A stretch of DNA of 64,000 nucleotides from Clostridium aciditolerans. GTDB lineage: Bacteria > Bacillota > Clostridia > Clostridiales > Clostridiaceae. Of the stretch, positions 46,946 to 56,340 are shown one piece after another (within the stretch, counting starts at the first letter, position 1; every line of letters begins with the position of its first letter). The notes beneath the pieces are model-generated. The model had not been told where the DNA came from. It saw only the letters and a program-made list of their open reading frames with translations, and ran no database searches. The position numbers and the translations under genes are program-made. Location of the stretch: assembly GCF_016316925.1 (NCBI RefSeq), contig NZ_JAEEGB010000037.1, positions 62,001 through 126,000 on the forward strand. Reading direction: 5' to 3'.

Positions 46946-46979
46946 ATTTGTCTCACCTCCTAAAAGCTTTTATACATAA

Positions 46980-47008
46980 ATAATATTACATAACTTATGC
47001 ACCGTCAA
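46980..47008 (-). promoter_or_regulatory. acpP promoter
   Basis: Minus strand TTGACG, 17-base spacer, TATTAT, 35 bases before the ATG. Confidence 0.85.
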
Positions 47009-47109
47009 TATAAATAGTGCTAAATTTATTATTCTAAATTATCAAATATTAATACATTTGTTTTTTTATTCTTTAAATTCCAATGACAACTTCATTTTTT
47101 AATTATATA

Positions 47110-48126
47110 CTACGTTTCTTTTATATTATCAATTTGAGATATATTCTCCAATTCACCTTTTATTTTTTCAATTATATTATTATCATAACAATTTAAAGCC
47201 TGTCTTATAGCATTTTTAAATGCCTTGCTATCTGAACTTCCATGAGCCTTTATACAAATTCCTTTCGATCCTAAAAATGCTGATCCACCGTGTTCAGAAT
47301 AGTCGAGCTTTTTCTTCAACCCTTTAAAGACAGGTTTTAACAAAACAGCTCCTATTTTAGCAGTTAAAGATTTCATTATTTCTTGCTTTAACATACCCAA
47401 TATATTTAAAGCTACACCTTCATACATTTTTAATATGGTATTGCCTACAAATCCATCACAAACTAATATATTAACATCTCCACTTGATACTTCTCTAGGT
47501 TCAACATTACCAACAAAGTTAAAATCTGTTTTCTTTAACATACCATAAACCGCTTTGGTTAGCTCATTACCTTTTTCTTCTTCAGCACCTATATTTACTA
47601 AACCTATAGTTGGATTTTTTATACCTAACACGCTTTCAAAATAGATTTTTCCCATCAATGCAAATTGAATCAAATATTGAGGCTTACAGTCCACATTAGC
47701 GCCAGCATCTACCACCATGAAAGCGGCATTTTTTCCTGGCATTATTGGAGCTAATGCTACTCTATCAATTCCCTTTATTCTTCCAACAATTAAGGTTGCT
47801 CCAGTCATTAATGCCCCTGTACTTCCTGCTGATATAACAGCATCAGCCTTTCCTTCTTTCACTAATTCTAGTGCTTTAACCAAGCTTGAGTCCTTCTTTT
47901 TCCTTATAGCCATAACAGGTGGTTCATTTGTACTTATCACTTCGCTAGTATTTAATACACTAATCCTATCTTCAGGATATTGATATTTAGATAACTCTGA
48001 TTTAATTAACTCTTCTTTACCTGTAATAATTATATTTACATTATATTCTTTTATTGCTTGAATACATCCTTCTACCACAGCAGCGGGAGCAAAATCTCCA
48101 CCCATACCATCAACCGCAACTATCAT
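47110..48126 (-). CDS. plsX: Phosphate acyltransferase PlsX
   Basis: Transfers acyl groups from acyl-ACP to phosphate, for phospholipid synthesis. The 338-residue protein begins [14 protein letters not shown] and includes [22 protein letters not shown] and HGGSAFLG. Order rpmF-plsX is the standard one. It lies upstream of acpP, its substrate carrier. Confidence 0.97.
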   Translation of the reverse strand: MIVAVDGMGGDFAPAAVVEGCIQAIKEYNVNIIITGKEELIKSELSKYQYPEDRISVLNTSEVISTNEPPVMAIRKKKDSSLVKALELVKEGKADAVISAGSTGALMTGATLIVGRIKGIDRVALAPIMPGKNAAFMVVDAGANVDCKPQYLIQFALMGKIYFESVLGIKNPTIGLVNIGAEEEKGNELTKAVYGMLKKTDFNFVGNVEPREVSSGDVNILVCDGFVGNTILKMYEGVALNILGMLKQEIMKSLTAKIGAVLLKPVFKGLKKKLDYSEHGGSAFLGSKGICIKAHGSSDSKAFKNAIRQALNCYDNNIIEKIKGELENISQIDNIKET

Positions 48127-48252
48127 AGTTTCACATCCCTTTTTAATTTAATTAAGATTTATCTTCTGCTTAATAATAACATAAATTTCTATTTTTAAAA
48201 AGATTCTAGCAGTACTAAGCGTCAGTTAACTTTCTAGTTAGTTTCTCTATAC

Positions 48253-48283
48253 GTAAAAAAAAGAAAGTCTATACGACTTTCTT
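48253..48283 (-). terminator. rpmF terminator
   Basis: Stem AAGAAAGTC/GACTTTCTT with a five-base loop and an eight-U tail on the minus strand. Confidence 0.88.
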
Positions 48284-48288
48284 TCCTT

Positions 48289-48471
48289 TTATTGTTCAGT
48301 TGAAACAACTTCTTTGCCCTTATAATATCCACAACTCTTGCACACTCTATGCGCAAGTTTCATTTCATGACACTGAGGACATTCAACTATTCCTGGTAGG
48401 CTTAGTTTAACGTTTGCCGCTCTTCTTGAGTCTCTTCTAGCTTTTGAAAATCTTCTCGCTGGATTTCCCAC
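48289..48471 (-). CDS. rpmF: 50S ribosomal protein L32
   Basis: A 60-residue zinc-ribbon L32: [18 protein letters not shown] and four cysteines (31, 34, 44, 47), so the zinc-binding form. AGGAGGTG SD. Directly downstream of the ylbN (YceD) gene as in most bacteria. Confidence 0.98.
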   Translation of the reverse strand: MGNPARRFSKARRDSRRAANVKLSLPGIVECPQCHEMKLAHRVCKSCGYYKGKEVVSTEQ

Positions 48472-48485
48472 AGTACTACACCTCC

Positions 48486-48989
48486 TTAATCAGTCAAAAA
48501 CATATCTTTCAGTTTTGCCAATCTAGGATCAATGACATCTTTCGTACAATTGCATGCAGAAAGATTCAGATTTATACCGCATTGTTGGCATAAGCCCTTG
48601 CAGTCTTCTCTGCAAAGTCTTTTGATTGGCAGAGTTACTATAATATTATTTTCTATAATCTCTGTGATATCTATTGTATCACTATCTATAAAGATGACAT
48701 CATCATCTTTATTTGCCCCATCGTTAGTTGTAAGCTTCTCTTCAATATCTAAGTCTACAGCATAATCAAATTTTTCAAGGCATCTTGAACAGGATAATTC
48801 TAAAACAGTATCTACTGTTCCAGTTAAGGTTATGATATCTCCTACCTTAACTAGTATACCATCAAATTTAATCGGCTGCAAAAAATTAATTTGTTCTCTT
48901 CCATCAAAAAAGCTTGCTTTATCAAGCTCCAAATGGACTTTTTTATTGGCTGTTTGTTTTTTTAATAGATCAGATATATCCAATTTCAT
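48486..48989 (-). CDS. ylbN: YceD/DUF177 family protein
   Basis: A 167-residue DUF177 protein; the family links to 23S rRNA accumulation in bacteria and plants. [13 protein letters not shown] and the C-terminal cysteine cluster [16 protein letters not shown]…CNC are diagnostic. The start is ATG of MKLDISDLL with GAGGTG seven bases upstream, rather than the GTG three codons earlier inside the SD. ylbN-rpmF is the conserved pair. Confidence 0.95.
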   Translation of the reverse strand: MKLDISDLLKKQTANKKVHLELDKASFFDGREQINFLQPIKFDGILVKVGDIITLTGTVDTVLELSCSRCLEKFDYAVDLDIEEKLTTNDGANKDDDVIFIDSDTIDITEIIENNIIVTLPIKRLCREDCKGLCQQCGINLNLSACNCTKDVIDPRLAKLKDMFLTD

Positions 48990-48992
48990 AAT

Positions 48993-49037
48993 GCTCACCT
49001 CTATATATTAGCCACAATTTATTATATAGAGATGAGC
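48993..49037 (-). promoter_or_regulatory. Inverted repeat spanning ylbN promoter and SD
   Basis: 15-base arms (48993-49007 and 49023-49037, one mismatch). One arm overlaps the spacer and -10, the other covers the SD of ylbN. As one arm lies upstream of the start site, it would act on DNA rather than as RNA. Confidence 0.55.
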
Positions 49038-49049
49038 ATTAAAAGTCAA
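49021..49049 (-). promoter_or_regulatory. ylbN-rpmF promoter
   Basis: Minus strand TTGACT, 17-base spacer, TATAAT. Transcription would begin about 30 bases upstream of the SD. Confidence 0.88.
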
Positions 49050-49086
49050 GATTTATTTATTTTTTGTCATATAATGAAATATTTTA

Positions 49087-50286
49087 TTATTTTGCGCTTT
49101 CAACTATTTCCTTTGTATCTCTAGCTATCATAAGCTCTTCATCTGTTGGTATAACAAATACTTTAACTTTTGAATCAGCAGTACTTATTTCTGTAGCTTT
49201 TCCTCTAACATTGTTCTTATCAGCATCAATGTTAACTCCTAAGTATTGTAATCCATCACAGATTTCTGCTCTACTTGTTATTGAGTTTTCTCCAAGACCT
49301 GCAGTAAATACTATGCAATCTACTCCATTAAGTGCTGCAGCATATGCGCCTATTGAAGTTCTTACTCTATAGTGGAATACATCTAAAGCAAGTTCTGCTC
49401 TCTTATTTCCATCTTTTGCAGCATTTTCTATATCTCTAAAGTCACTGCTTACGCCTGATACTCCAAGAACACCTGACTTCTTATTCATTAGGTTATCCAC
49501 TTCTTCAATGCTCATACCAGTTTCTTTTACTAAGAAAGGCACTATAGCTGGATCTATATCTCCGCATCTAGTTCCCATAGCTACACCTGCAAGAGGAGTG
49601 AATCCCATTGTAGTATCAACTGATTTTCCACCTTTTACTGCAGATAAACTTGCTCCGTTTCCTAAGTGGCAAGTTATAATTTTTAAATCTTCTATATTTT
49701 TACCCATCATTTGAGCTGCTGTCATTGAAACAAATCTGTGTGAAGTACCGTGGAAACCGTACTTTCTTATGCCATACTGTGTATATAATTCATATGGTAA
49801 TGCATAAATAAACGCTTCTTCTGGTAAAGTTTGATGGAATGCTGTATCAAATACTCCTACCATTGGTGTACTTGGCATTAACTCTCTGCAAGCATTTATT
49901 CCAATTATGTTTGGTGGGTTATGTAGTGGAGCTAATTTTACACATTCTTGTAAAGCTTCCATAACATTTTCATCAATTAATACTGATCCTGCATATTTTT
50001 CTCCACCATGAACAACTCTGTGTCCTACTGCTGATATTTCTGACATATCACTTATTACACCATGCTCTTTATCAATAAGAGCATCAAGTACTAATTTTAT
50101 AGCTACTTTATGATCTTTCATTGGTTGTTCTATTACATACTTTTCATCGTTAACCTTTTGAGTTAATATTGAACCTTCAATACCTATTCTTTCTACAAGA
50201 CCTTTTGCTAATACATTTTCATTTTCCATATTTATTAATTGATATTTTAAAGATGAACTTCCACAGTTTATTACTAATACTTTCAT
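49087..50286 (-). CDS. ackA: Acetate kinase
   Basis: Converts acetyl phosphate and ADP to acetate and ATP; the energy step of acetogenic fermentation. 399 residues: [55 protein letters not shown] and GIDADKN. GGGAGA SD region. Co-transcribed with pta upstream. Confidence 0.98.
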   Translation of the reverse strand: MKVLVINCGSSSLKYQLINMENENVLAKGLVERIGIEGSILTQKVNDEKYVIEQPMKDHKVAIKLVLDALIDKEHGVISDMSEISAVGHRVVHGGEKYAGSVLIDENVMEALQECVKLAPLHNPPNIIGINACRELMPSTPMVGVFDTAFHQTLPEEAFIYALPYELYTQYGIRKYGFHGTSHRFVSMTAAQMMGKNIEDLKIITCHLGNGASLSAVKGGKSVDTTMGFTPLAGVAMGTRCGDIDPAIVPFLVKETGMSIEEVDNLMNKKSGVLGVSGVSSDFRDIENAAKDGNKRAELALDVFHYRVRTSIGAYAAALNGVDCIVFTAGLGENSITSRAEICDGLQYLGVNIDADKNNVRGKATEISTADSKVKVFVIPTDEELMIARDTKEIVESAK

Positions 50287-50346
50287 TCTTACATTCTCCC
50301 TTCGGTTAATTAAACTTTAATCGATTTGTAAAAATTTGGACGTTAA

Positions 50347-51354
50347 TTATTTTGCTTGATCTTGTGCTTGAATTGCAGTTATAGCTACAACATTCACTAT
50401 GTCATCTGCACTACATCCTCTTGATAAGTCATTTATAGGTTTAGCAAATCCTTGACATACAGGTCCTATAGCATCAGCGCCTGCAAATCTTTGTACTAAC
50501 TTATATCCTATATTACCTGCTTGTAAATCTGGGAATACTAAAACATTAGCTTTACCAGCAACTTTGCTGTTTGGAGCCTTTAAGTCAGCTACTTTCTTAA
50601 CTATAGCAGCATCTAATTGTAATTCTCCATCTATATCTAAATCAGGTCTCATTTCTTTAGCTAGTTCAGTAGCTCTTCTTACTTTATCTACTAATTCATG
50701 TTGTGCACTTCCCATAGTTGAGAAGGATAACATTGCAACTCTTGGCTCCATTCCACAAAGAGTTTTAGCAGTTTCAGCTGTGCTTATTGCTATTGATGCT
50801 AGCTCTTCAGCAGTTGGGCATGGGTTTACTGCACAATCTGCAAAAAGAAGCATACCATTCTCACCATATTGGCAGTTAGGTACTTCCATTATGAATGTAC
50901 TTGAAACTACAGATATTCCTGGTGCAGTTTTAATTATTTGAAGTCCTGGTCTTAATAAATCTCCAGTAGTATGTATAGCTCCTGAAACTAATCCATCAGC
51001 ATGACCTAATTTAACCATCATTGTTCCGTAATATAGTGGATCTCTAACGATTTTATCTACTTTTTCTAGAGTCATTCCTTTGTTCTTTCTTAGCTCATAA
51101 AATCCATTAGCATATTCTTGAGTTTTATCTGAAGTTTCAGGATCATGTATCTCAACGCCATCTAAACTTACTCCTAAACTTACAGCCTTGTCTCTAATTA
51201 CCTTTTCAGATCCAACTAGAATAACGTTAGCAAGACCTTCTTGCATTATTTTACCGCATGCCTGAAGATTTCTTTCTTCCTCACCTTCAGGTAAGACAAT
51301 TCTTTTTTTGTCAGCTTGAGCTTTTGCCCAAACTTGCTTCATTAACTTTGACAT
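50347..51354 (-). CDS. pta: Phosphate acetyltransferase
   Basis: Interconverts acetyl-CoA and acetyl phosphate. The 335-residue short-form Pta has RIVLPEGEEERNLQA, PLYYGTMMVKLGHADGLVSGA and VLVFPDLQAGNIGYKL. The start is ATG of MSKLMKQ; the earlier TTG lies in the SD GGAGGGAGAG. It precedes ackA by 60 bases. Confidence 0.98.
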   Translation of the reverse strand: MSKLMKQVWAKAQADKKRIVLPEGEEERNLQACGKIMQEGLANVILVGSEKVIRDKAVSLGVSLDGVEIHDPETSDKTQEYANGFYELRKNKGMTLEKVDKIVRDPLYYGTMMVKLGHADGLVSGAIHTTGDLLRPGLQIIKTAPGISVVSSTFIMEVPNCQYGENGMLLFADCAVNPCPTAEELASIAISTAETAKTLCGMEPRVAMLSFSTMGSAQHELVDKVRRATELAKEMRPDLDIDGELQLDAAIVKKVADLKAPNSKVAGKANVLVFPDLQAGNIGYKLVQRFAGADAIGPVCQGFAKPINDLSRGCSADDIVNVVAITAIQAQDQAK

Positions 51355-51416
51355 ATTCGTCTCTCCCTCCAAAAATAAAAATAAAATGAAAACAAGCTAA
51401 AATTGCATACACTTAT

Positions 51417-51446
51417 AATATAATCCTTTTTTAATGTGTTTTTCAA
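51417..51446 (-). promoter_or_regulatory. pta-ackA promoter candidate
   Basis: Minus strand TTGAAA, 18-base spacer, TATATT, 63 bases before the pta start. Confidence 0.6.
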
Positions 51447-51663
51447 TAATTTCATATCTAACAAAAATACTATTTTTGTATTAATTTGTTGTAATATTAT
51501 TGCAATATTCTATTCATAATATTGCACTTTTTAAAATTAAATTAAAATTTCAAATAGTTTATCTGGTTTTTTATTATATTCACAAATTGCAATTATATGA
51601 TATTTATTTTTTATATTTATATTTATTCTAGTTTTTTTTGCTTAATAGTTAATAAAATAAATC

Positions 51664-51692
51664 TTGCTGATTAAAACAAAAATAAATATAAT
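51664..51692 (+). promoter_or_regulatory. tmcAL promoter
   Basis: TTGCTG, 17-base spacer, TATAAT. Transcription would begin near 51700, so repeat copy 3 (51711-51873) lies wholly in the 5' untranslated leader. Confidence 0.8.
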
Positions 51693-51710
51693 TATTTATA
51701 ATTTGGTAAT

Positions 51711-51873
51711 TTAGGAGGTTAAAGTCCTAAATGGACTTTAACGGGTAATTTTGCTAGGTAAAAGTTCTAAATGAACTTTTACGGGTAACTTGTAAGCGGA
51801 AGCGAAAATATTAAGTTACCCAGTACCCGAAGAGAGATGAGCAAAATTGCCCAGTGTGACCACTAAAAGGAGG
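51711..51873 (+). repeat. 163-bp SD-ending structured element, copy 3 (tmcAL leader)
   Basis: Plus-strand copy: TTAGGAGG at the start, AAAAGGAGG at the end; the last AGGAGG is the SD eight bases before the TTG start of tmcAL. Arms: 51719-51741 and 51758-51782 hairpins with UAAAU loops, third arm GGGTAACTT/AAGTTACCC with a GGAA tip. The outer stem is GGGTAATTTTGCT with AGCAAAATTGCCC. Confidence 0.93.
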
Positions 51874-51881
51874 AATAAACA

Positions 51882-53108
51882 TTGAGTGTAACTGGTATTG
51901 CAGTTGAGTATAACCCTTTTCACAAAGGACACCTACATCATATTAATAAGACTAAGGAATTAACAGGTTGCTCCCATATTATTGCTATAATGAGTGGTAA
52001 TTTTGTTCAAAGAGGTATTCCTGCTATGGTTGATAAATGGAGCAGAGCAAAGGCTGCATTAATGAATGGAGTTGATCTTGTAATAGAGCTTCCTCTGATA
52101 TATAGCCTATCCTCCGCTGAATTTTTTTCTTTCGGCGCAGTAAGTCTCCTAAATAGCTTAGGAGTAGTTGATAATATATGCTTTGGAAGTGAATGCGGAG
52201 ACTCTAAAGTGTTATATGATATAGCTAATATACTATCCGACGAGCCAGATGAGTATAAAGATATTCTAAAACAAAAGCTTCAACTGGGATTAGCTTATCC
52301 AAGTGCTAGAAGTAAAGCTTTATCAGACTTTATTGGTAATTATAACACTGATCTTTTGTCGAATTTTAGCATTGAAGAAGTTTTATCTTCTTCAAACAAT
52401 ATACTCGGAATAGAATATTGTAAAAGTATTATAAGGTTAAAAAGTTCTATAAAACCATACTCCATACAAAGACAGGGCAGTGATTATAACAGTACGCACT
52501 TCGAAGGTGAATTGTCCAGCGCATCGTCAATAAGAAAACATATTAAAGATACGAAAAACATTAGTGAAGTTAAAAATTATGTACCTGAAAATACATATAA
52601 TTTACTACTTTCATTATTTGAAAACAATTATACCTTTTCTTCTGAAGATTTGATGCTTCCATACCTTAAGTATAAATATATATTACATAAAGATGCCATA
52701 GAGCAGCTTCCAGACGTATCTGAAGGTATTCATAATAGGATATATAAATTTTTAGAAGATGCTGAAAGCTATGAAAAGCTTATTAATTCTATCAAGACTA
52801 AAAGATATACCTACTCGCGTATTAGTAGGATTTTATGTCAATTCTTTATAGGTTTTGAAAATTTCAATACTTATGAATTAAGAAAAAAGAAATGCCCCTA
52901 TGCTAGAGTCTTAGGATTTAATAGTAATGGCCTAAAACTGTTAAAAGATATGAAGAAAGAATCTTCAATACCTATATACACAAAAATTCCAAAGAACTTA
53001 GATGATGTTCTTTCTTTAGATATACAAGGAACAAGGCTTTATAGCTTACTAAATAAAAATATAAATCCTAACTCTGATTATTTGATAAGTCCTATCATGA
53101 TTAAATAA
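51882..53108 (+). CDS. tmcAL: tRNA(Met) cytidine acetate ligase TmcAL (YlbM)
   Basis: Uses acetate and ATP to form N4-acetylcytidine at C34 of elongator tRNA(Met). The 408-residue protein has the nucleotidyltransferase motif VEYNPFHKGHLHHI (HxGH), IAIMSGNFVQRG, and FGSECGD. Start TTG, eight bases after AGGAGG. Divergent to pta-ackA, which makes the acetate substrate. Neighbour ylbJ follows as in the B. subtilis ylb cluster. Confidence 0.94.
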   Translation: MSVTGIAVEYNPFHKGHLHHINKTKELTGCSHIIAIMSGNFVQRGIPAMVDKWSRAKAALMNGVDLVIELPLIYSLSSAEFFSFGAVSLLNSLGVVDNICFGSECGDSKVLYDIANILSDEPDEYKDILKQKLQLGLAYPSARSKALSDFIGNYNTDLLSNFSIEEVLSSSNNILGIEYCKSIIRLKSSIKPYSIQRQGSDYNSTHFEGELSSASSIRKHIKDTKNISEVKNYVPENTYNLLLSLFENNYTFSSEDLMLPYLKYKYILHKDAIEQLPDVSEGIHNRIYKFLEDAESYEKLINSIKTKRYTYSRISRILCQFFIGFENFNTYELRKKKCPYARVLGFNSNGLKLLKDMKKESSIPIYTKIPKNLDDVLSLDIQGTRLYSLLNKNINPNSDYLISPIMIK

Positions 53109-53287
53109 ATAGATATTTTTTAATCACCTATTTAAATTTGTATTAATAATTAAATGCTGAAAGTTAGAATAAGAAGTGAAAACTTTAAATATAATTTTAG
53201 TAAATTATATTTACTAAAGCACATTTAGCTTATATCCTGAACACTTTTATATGCTTAAACTTAATACAAAAAGTAGGTGATTGTAAT

Positions 53288-54457
53288 TTGAAAATTTTAT
53301 TTTATATAATAATTATACTTATTCTTATACTAACAATATATTTATTAAAAAACAAAAACATTTTTGTAACTATACTCTGTTCTCTGCTGATACTGCAAAT
53401 AATAGCTGCACCTAAAGTATGCATAGATGGGGTTATATCAGGAGCATTGCTCTTTTTTTACAAGGTTTTCCCATCACTTTTTTCTTTTTTGGTAGTATCA
53501 AATATAATGCTAGCTTATGATGGTATTCATATATATTCCAAAGCATTAGGAAACATCATATGCAAGCCCCTTAGGCTTCCTAAAAGCTGTAATTTCGTAC
53601 TAATTATTAGTTTGTTATGTGGTTATCCTTTAGGAGCAAAATACGCCTGTGACTTATACGAGAAAAACATCATAGATTTAAAAACTTGTGAAAGACTTCT
53701 TAATATAGCCTCAAATGCAAGCCCATTATTTGTTCTTGGTTCAGTAGGTATATCTATGCTTAAAAGTTCCTATATAGGATATATATTGCTTTTGTCAAAT
53801 TTACTTTCTTGTATAATAATGGGTATAGTTCTCCCTAATAGGGTTAAAATTAATATAAAGAATATCTATGAAGAAAAGCACACTTACTCAGTTTCAAATA
53901 TAGGAAATATTCTTAAATCAAGTATAGAAGGTTCTATAAAAACTTGTTTATCTATAGGCGGATTTGTAACTCTTTTTTCAGTTGTAAATAATATACTTAA
54001 AACAAATTATCTGTTTAATGTGTTCATGTACCATATATCAACTTTAACCCATATATCGAAAGATATAGTCGAAGGATTTACCTTAGGAATAATTGAAATG
54101 ACTAATGGATGTAGTTTAATTGCCTCTTCCAACGCATCTATTACAATTAAACTCGCACTTGTAAGCTTTCTTTTTACATTCAGCGGTTTATCCATTATAG
54201 CTCAGGTTTATTCTTTTACATACAAATTTGATATATCAATAAAAAAATATGCCTTGAGAAAAATTCTTCAAGGCTGTATATGTTCCATACTAAGCATAGT
54301 AATGTACGAAAAAGGATTATTAAGTTTTTCAGAGCAGGCCTTTATGTATAATTATTTTACTCAAGATAAAATATCAGCTATATTTATAGTAACAATTTTA
54401 GCTCTAGTATTTCCATGGTTTACTATTAGAATAAAAAATTTATTTCATCTCCCTTAG
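53288..54457 (+). CDS. ylbJ: Sporulation integral membrane protein YlbJ
   Basis: A 389-residue polytopic membrane protein (about eight to ten segments) with two Gate-like halves; loss in B. subtilis gives heat-sensitive spores. Typical segments are GVISGALLFFYKVFPSLFSFLVVSNIM and LLCGYPLGAKYACDLYEK, and GIIEMTNGCSLI in the second half. Start TTG with AGGTGA seven bases upstream. Its 3' end overlaps the convergent coiled-coil gene by 18 bases. Confidence 0.93.
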   Translation: MKILFYIIIILILILTIYLLKNKNIFVTILCSLLILQIIAAPKVCIDGVISGALLFFYKVFPSLFSFLVVSNIMLAYDGIHIYSKALGNIICKPLRLPKSCNFVLIISLLCGYPLGAKYACDLYEKNIIDLKTCERLLNIASNASPLFVLGSVGISMLKSSYIGYILLLSNLLSCIIMGIVLPNRVKINIKNIYEEKHTYSVSNIGNILKSSIEGSIKTCLSIGGFVTLFSVVNNILKTNYLFNVFMYHISTLTHISKDIVEGFTLGIIEMTNGCSLIASSNASITIKLALVSFLFTFSGLSIIAQVYSFTYKFDISIKKYALRKILQGCICSILSIVMYEKGLLSFSEQAFMYNYFTQDKISAIFIVTILALVFPWFTIRIKNLFHLP

Positions 54458-54964
54458 TTCCTTTACGTTTTGTCTAATTTCATTAGTTTTTAGATTTACA
54501 TTGCGCTCTAAATCAATAACAAATTCTTCTAGATCACCTTTTAAAACTTCTAGGAGTTGATTTTTCTTTGCAGTTAGCTCTCTATCTAAGTCATTTAAAA
54601 TTGCATTTGCATAGTCTCTAGCACCCAATCTTACTGCCTTTGCATTTCTCTGAGCAGAAGCAATAATCTCTTCTGCTCTCATATTTGCTTCTCTAGTAAT
54701 ATCATGATTTTCTATTTGCTTTCTAAGTAGATTTAAATTTTCTTTTTTTAAGTTTTCTGCTTCCTGCATTGCTTCACTTAATATTCTTTCCTTTTCTTCG
54801 ATAACCCATTGAGCCTTTTTCAACTCATCTGGCATATGATGAATTATTTTTTCTATTATTTCCAATGTTTCTTTTTTATCCACCACAACTTTTCCCATCA
54901 TAGGAACCTTTGATGATGTTTCTATTATCTCATGAAGATATTCCAGTAATTTTATTACATCCAT
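54440..54964 (-). CDS. Coiled-coil protein, ATP synthase B/DivIVA-like
   Basis: A 174-residue, highly charged, helical protein without membrane segment. The middle (QAENLKK…REANMRAEEIIASAQRNAKAVRLGARDYANAIL) resembles DivIVA-like and ATP synthase b-type coiled coils. I cannot name a function. It follows coaD by 12 bases and is the last gene of rsmD-coaD; its end overlaps ylbJ, a conserved Clostridial arrangement. Confidence 0.75.
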   Translation of the reverse strand: MDVIKLLEYLHEIIETSSKVPMMGKVVVDKKETLEIIEKIIHHMPDELKKAQWVIEEKERILSEAMQEAENLKKENLNLLRKQIENHDITREANMRAEEIIASAQRNAKAVRLGARDYANAILNDLDRELTAKKNQLLEVLKGDLEEFVIDLERNVNLKTNEIRQNVKELREMK

Positions 54965-54976
54965 ACTTTTTCCCCC

Positions 54977-55459
54977 CTAAAGGTGGCTAACCTTTTTTAT
55001 AATATCAGGTATTATTTCATCTGGAACTAAATCTTTAATGCATCCCCCAAACATAGCCACTTGCTTTACAGATGAAGAGCTTAAAAATGAATTTTTTGCA
55101 CTTGTCATCATAAATACCGTTTCTATATTTGGATCTAATTTACTGTTCATAAGAGACATTTGAAATTCATACTCAAAATCAGATACGGCACGAAGACCTT
55201 TTATTATAACTTTAGCACCTTTATTTTTCATAAAGTGAATTAAAAGTCCACTAAAACTTTCTACTTTTACATTTGGAATGTCTTTAACTACTCTTTGAAT
55301 TAATTCGACTCTTTCTTCAATATCAAAAAGGCCTTTTTTTTGAGGATTTACAAGTACTCCTACTATTACTTCATCAAATACTTTAGCGGATCTTCTTATT
55401 ATATCTAAATGTCCATTAGTTACTGGATCAAAACTTCCTGGATAAACTGCTGTTTTCAT
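54977..55459 (-). CDS. coaD: Pantetheine-phosphate adenylyltransferase
   Basis: Makes dephospho-CoA from phosphopantetheine and ATP. The 160-residue hexameric enzyme has [15 protein letters not shown] (TNGH motif) and [14 protein letters not shown], with [19 protein letters not shown] near the C-terminus. Directly after rsmD, as in most bacteria. Confidence 0.98.
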   Translation of the reverse strand: MKTAVYPGSFDPVTNGHLDIIRRSAKVFDEVIVGVLVNPQKKGLFDIEERVELIQRVVKDIPNVKVESFSGLLIHFMKNKGAKVIIKGLRAVSDFEYEFQMSLMNSKLDPNIETVFMMTSAKNSFLSSSSVKQVAMFGGCIKDLVPDEIIPDIIKKVSHL

Positions 55460-55464
55460 TATTG

Positions 55465-56025
55465 TTAGTCCTCCTTATATCTGTAAAAACATACAGTTGT
55501 ATTGCCATATCTCCTATGATCTACAAGAATAATTTTCTCTGTACCCTGGTATAACTCCTCCTTGGTATCAATCTTAGTTACAATAATGCCTTCTTTGTCT
55601 AATAATCCTTCTTTCTCTATTATCTCTACTGCTGGTGGAATTAGATTCTTCAAATAAGGCGGATCTAGAAAAATTATATCAAAAGTTATTTTTCTTTTTG
55701 AAAGTTCCTCTAAAGCTTTATATGAATCCATATTGAGACATTTACATGTTTCTCCAAAGTTCAAATTTTCAACATTTTTAGTCAAAAATGAAAATGTAAC
55801 TTTGTCTCTATCAACTAGATAACATTCCTTAGCTCCTCTACTTGCTGCTTCTAACCCTAAACTTCCTGTGCCTGAGAACACATCCACTACAGTAGCACCG
55901 TAAACTCTATTTTGTATTATACTAAATATAGATTCCTTAATTCTATCTAAAGTAGGTCTGGTAGTATCCATGCCAACTGGTGACAGAATTTTTCTACCCT
56001 TAGCAAGACCTGCGATAATTCTCAT
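55465..56025 (-). CDS. rsmD: 16S rRNA (guanine(966)-N2)-methyltransferase
   Basis: Methylates G966 of 16S rRNA in the 30S P-site. 186 residues: [28 protein letters not shown] site [20 protein letters not shown] and catalytic FLDPPY. Its SD is the last AGGAGG of repeat copy 4. It starts the rsmD-coaD operon. Confidence 0.97.
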   Translation of the reverse strand: MRIIAGLAKGRKILSPVGMDTTRPTLDRIKESIFSIIQNRVYGATVVDVFSGTGSLGLEAASRGAKECYLVDRDKVTFSFLTKNVENLNFGETCKCLNMDSYKALEELSKRKITFDIIFLDPPYLKNLIPPAVEIIEKEGLLDKEGIIVTKIDTKEELYQGTEKIILVDHRRYGNTTVCFYRYKED

Positions 56026-56032
56026 GATTTTT

Positions 56033-56195
56033 CCTCCTTTTAGTGGTCACACTGGGTAATTTGGCTTGCTTCCCTTCGGGTACTAGGTAACTTAATATTT
56101 TCGCTTCCGCTCACAAGTTACCCGTAAAAGTTCATTTAGAACTTTTACCTAGCAAAATTACCTATTAAAGTCCATTTAGGACTTTAACCTCCTAA
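56033..56195 (-). repeat. 163-bp SD-ending structured element, copy 4 (rsmD leader)
   Basis: In gene direction TTAGGAGG to AAAAGGAGG; the final AGGAGG is the SD of rsmD, seven bases before the ATG. Hairpins and outer pairing are as in the others; two changes in the outer stem weaken it, while the third arm keeps a G-U pair. It lies 40 bases downstream of a promoter. Confidence 0.92.
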
Positions 56196-56237
56196 TTTTT
56201 CCTTGTTGTTTCTAAATTATAGTCATTTTACTATAAT

Positions 56238-56266
56238 ATTTTAACATATAAAATTATATTATACAA
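56238..56266 (-). promoter_or_regulatory. rsmD promoter candidate
   Basis: Minus strand TTGTAT, 17-base spacer, TAAAAT, upstream of repeat copy 4. The remaining sequence to the recG stop shows no further feature. Confidence 0.6.
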
Positions 56267-56340
56267 AATTTTTTACTTACCATGTAAAAATGTATCACAA
56301 TTTGTATTCATTTAGCCTACTGTACTTACTCTAATAAACA

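Noticed and set aside
48180-48225. FapR-like half site TTAGTAC upstream of plsX
   Set aside because: Only one half matches and FapR is not expected with certainty in this lineage.
51711-51873. 163-bp repeat as a group II or group I intron remnant
   Set aside because: No domain V-like hairpin, no conserved intron ends and far too short; pairing pattern is different.
51711-51873. 163-bp repeat as a metabolite riboswitch or T-box
   Set aside because: Near-identical sequence, including loops, in front of unrelated genes, no T-box sequence and no terminator/antiterminator arrangement.
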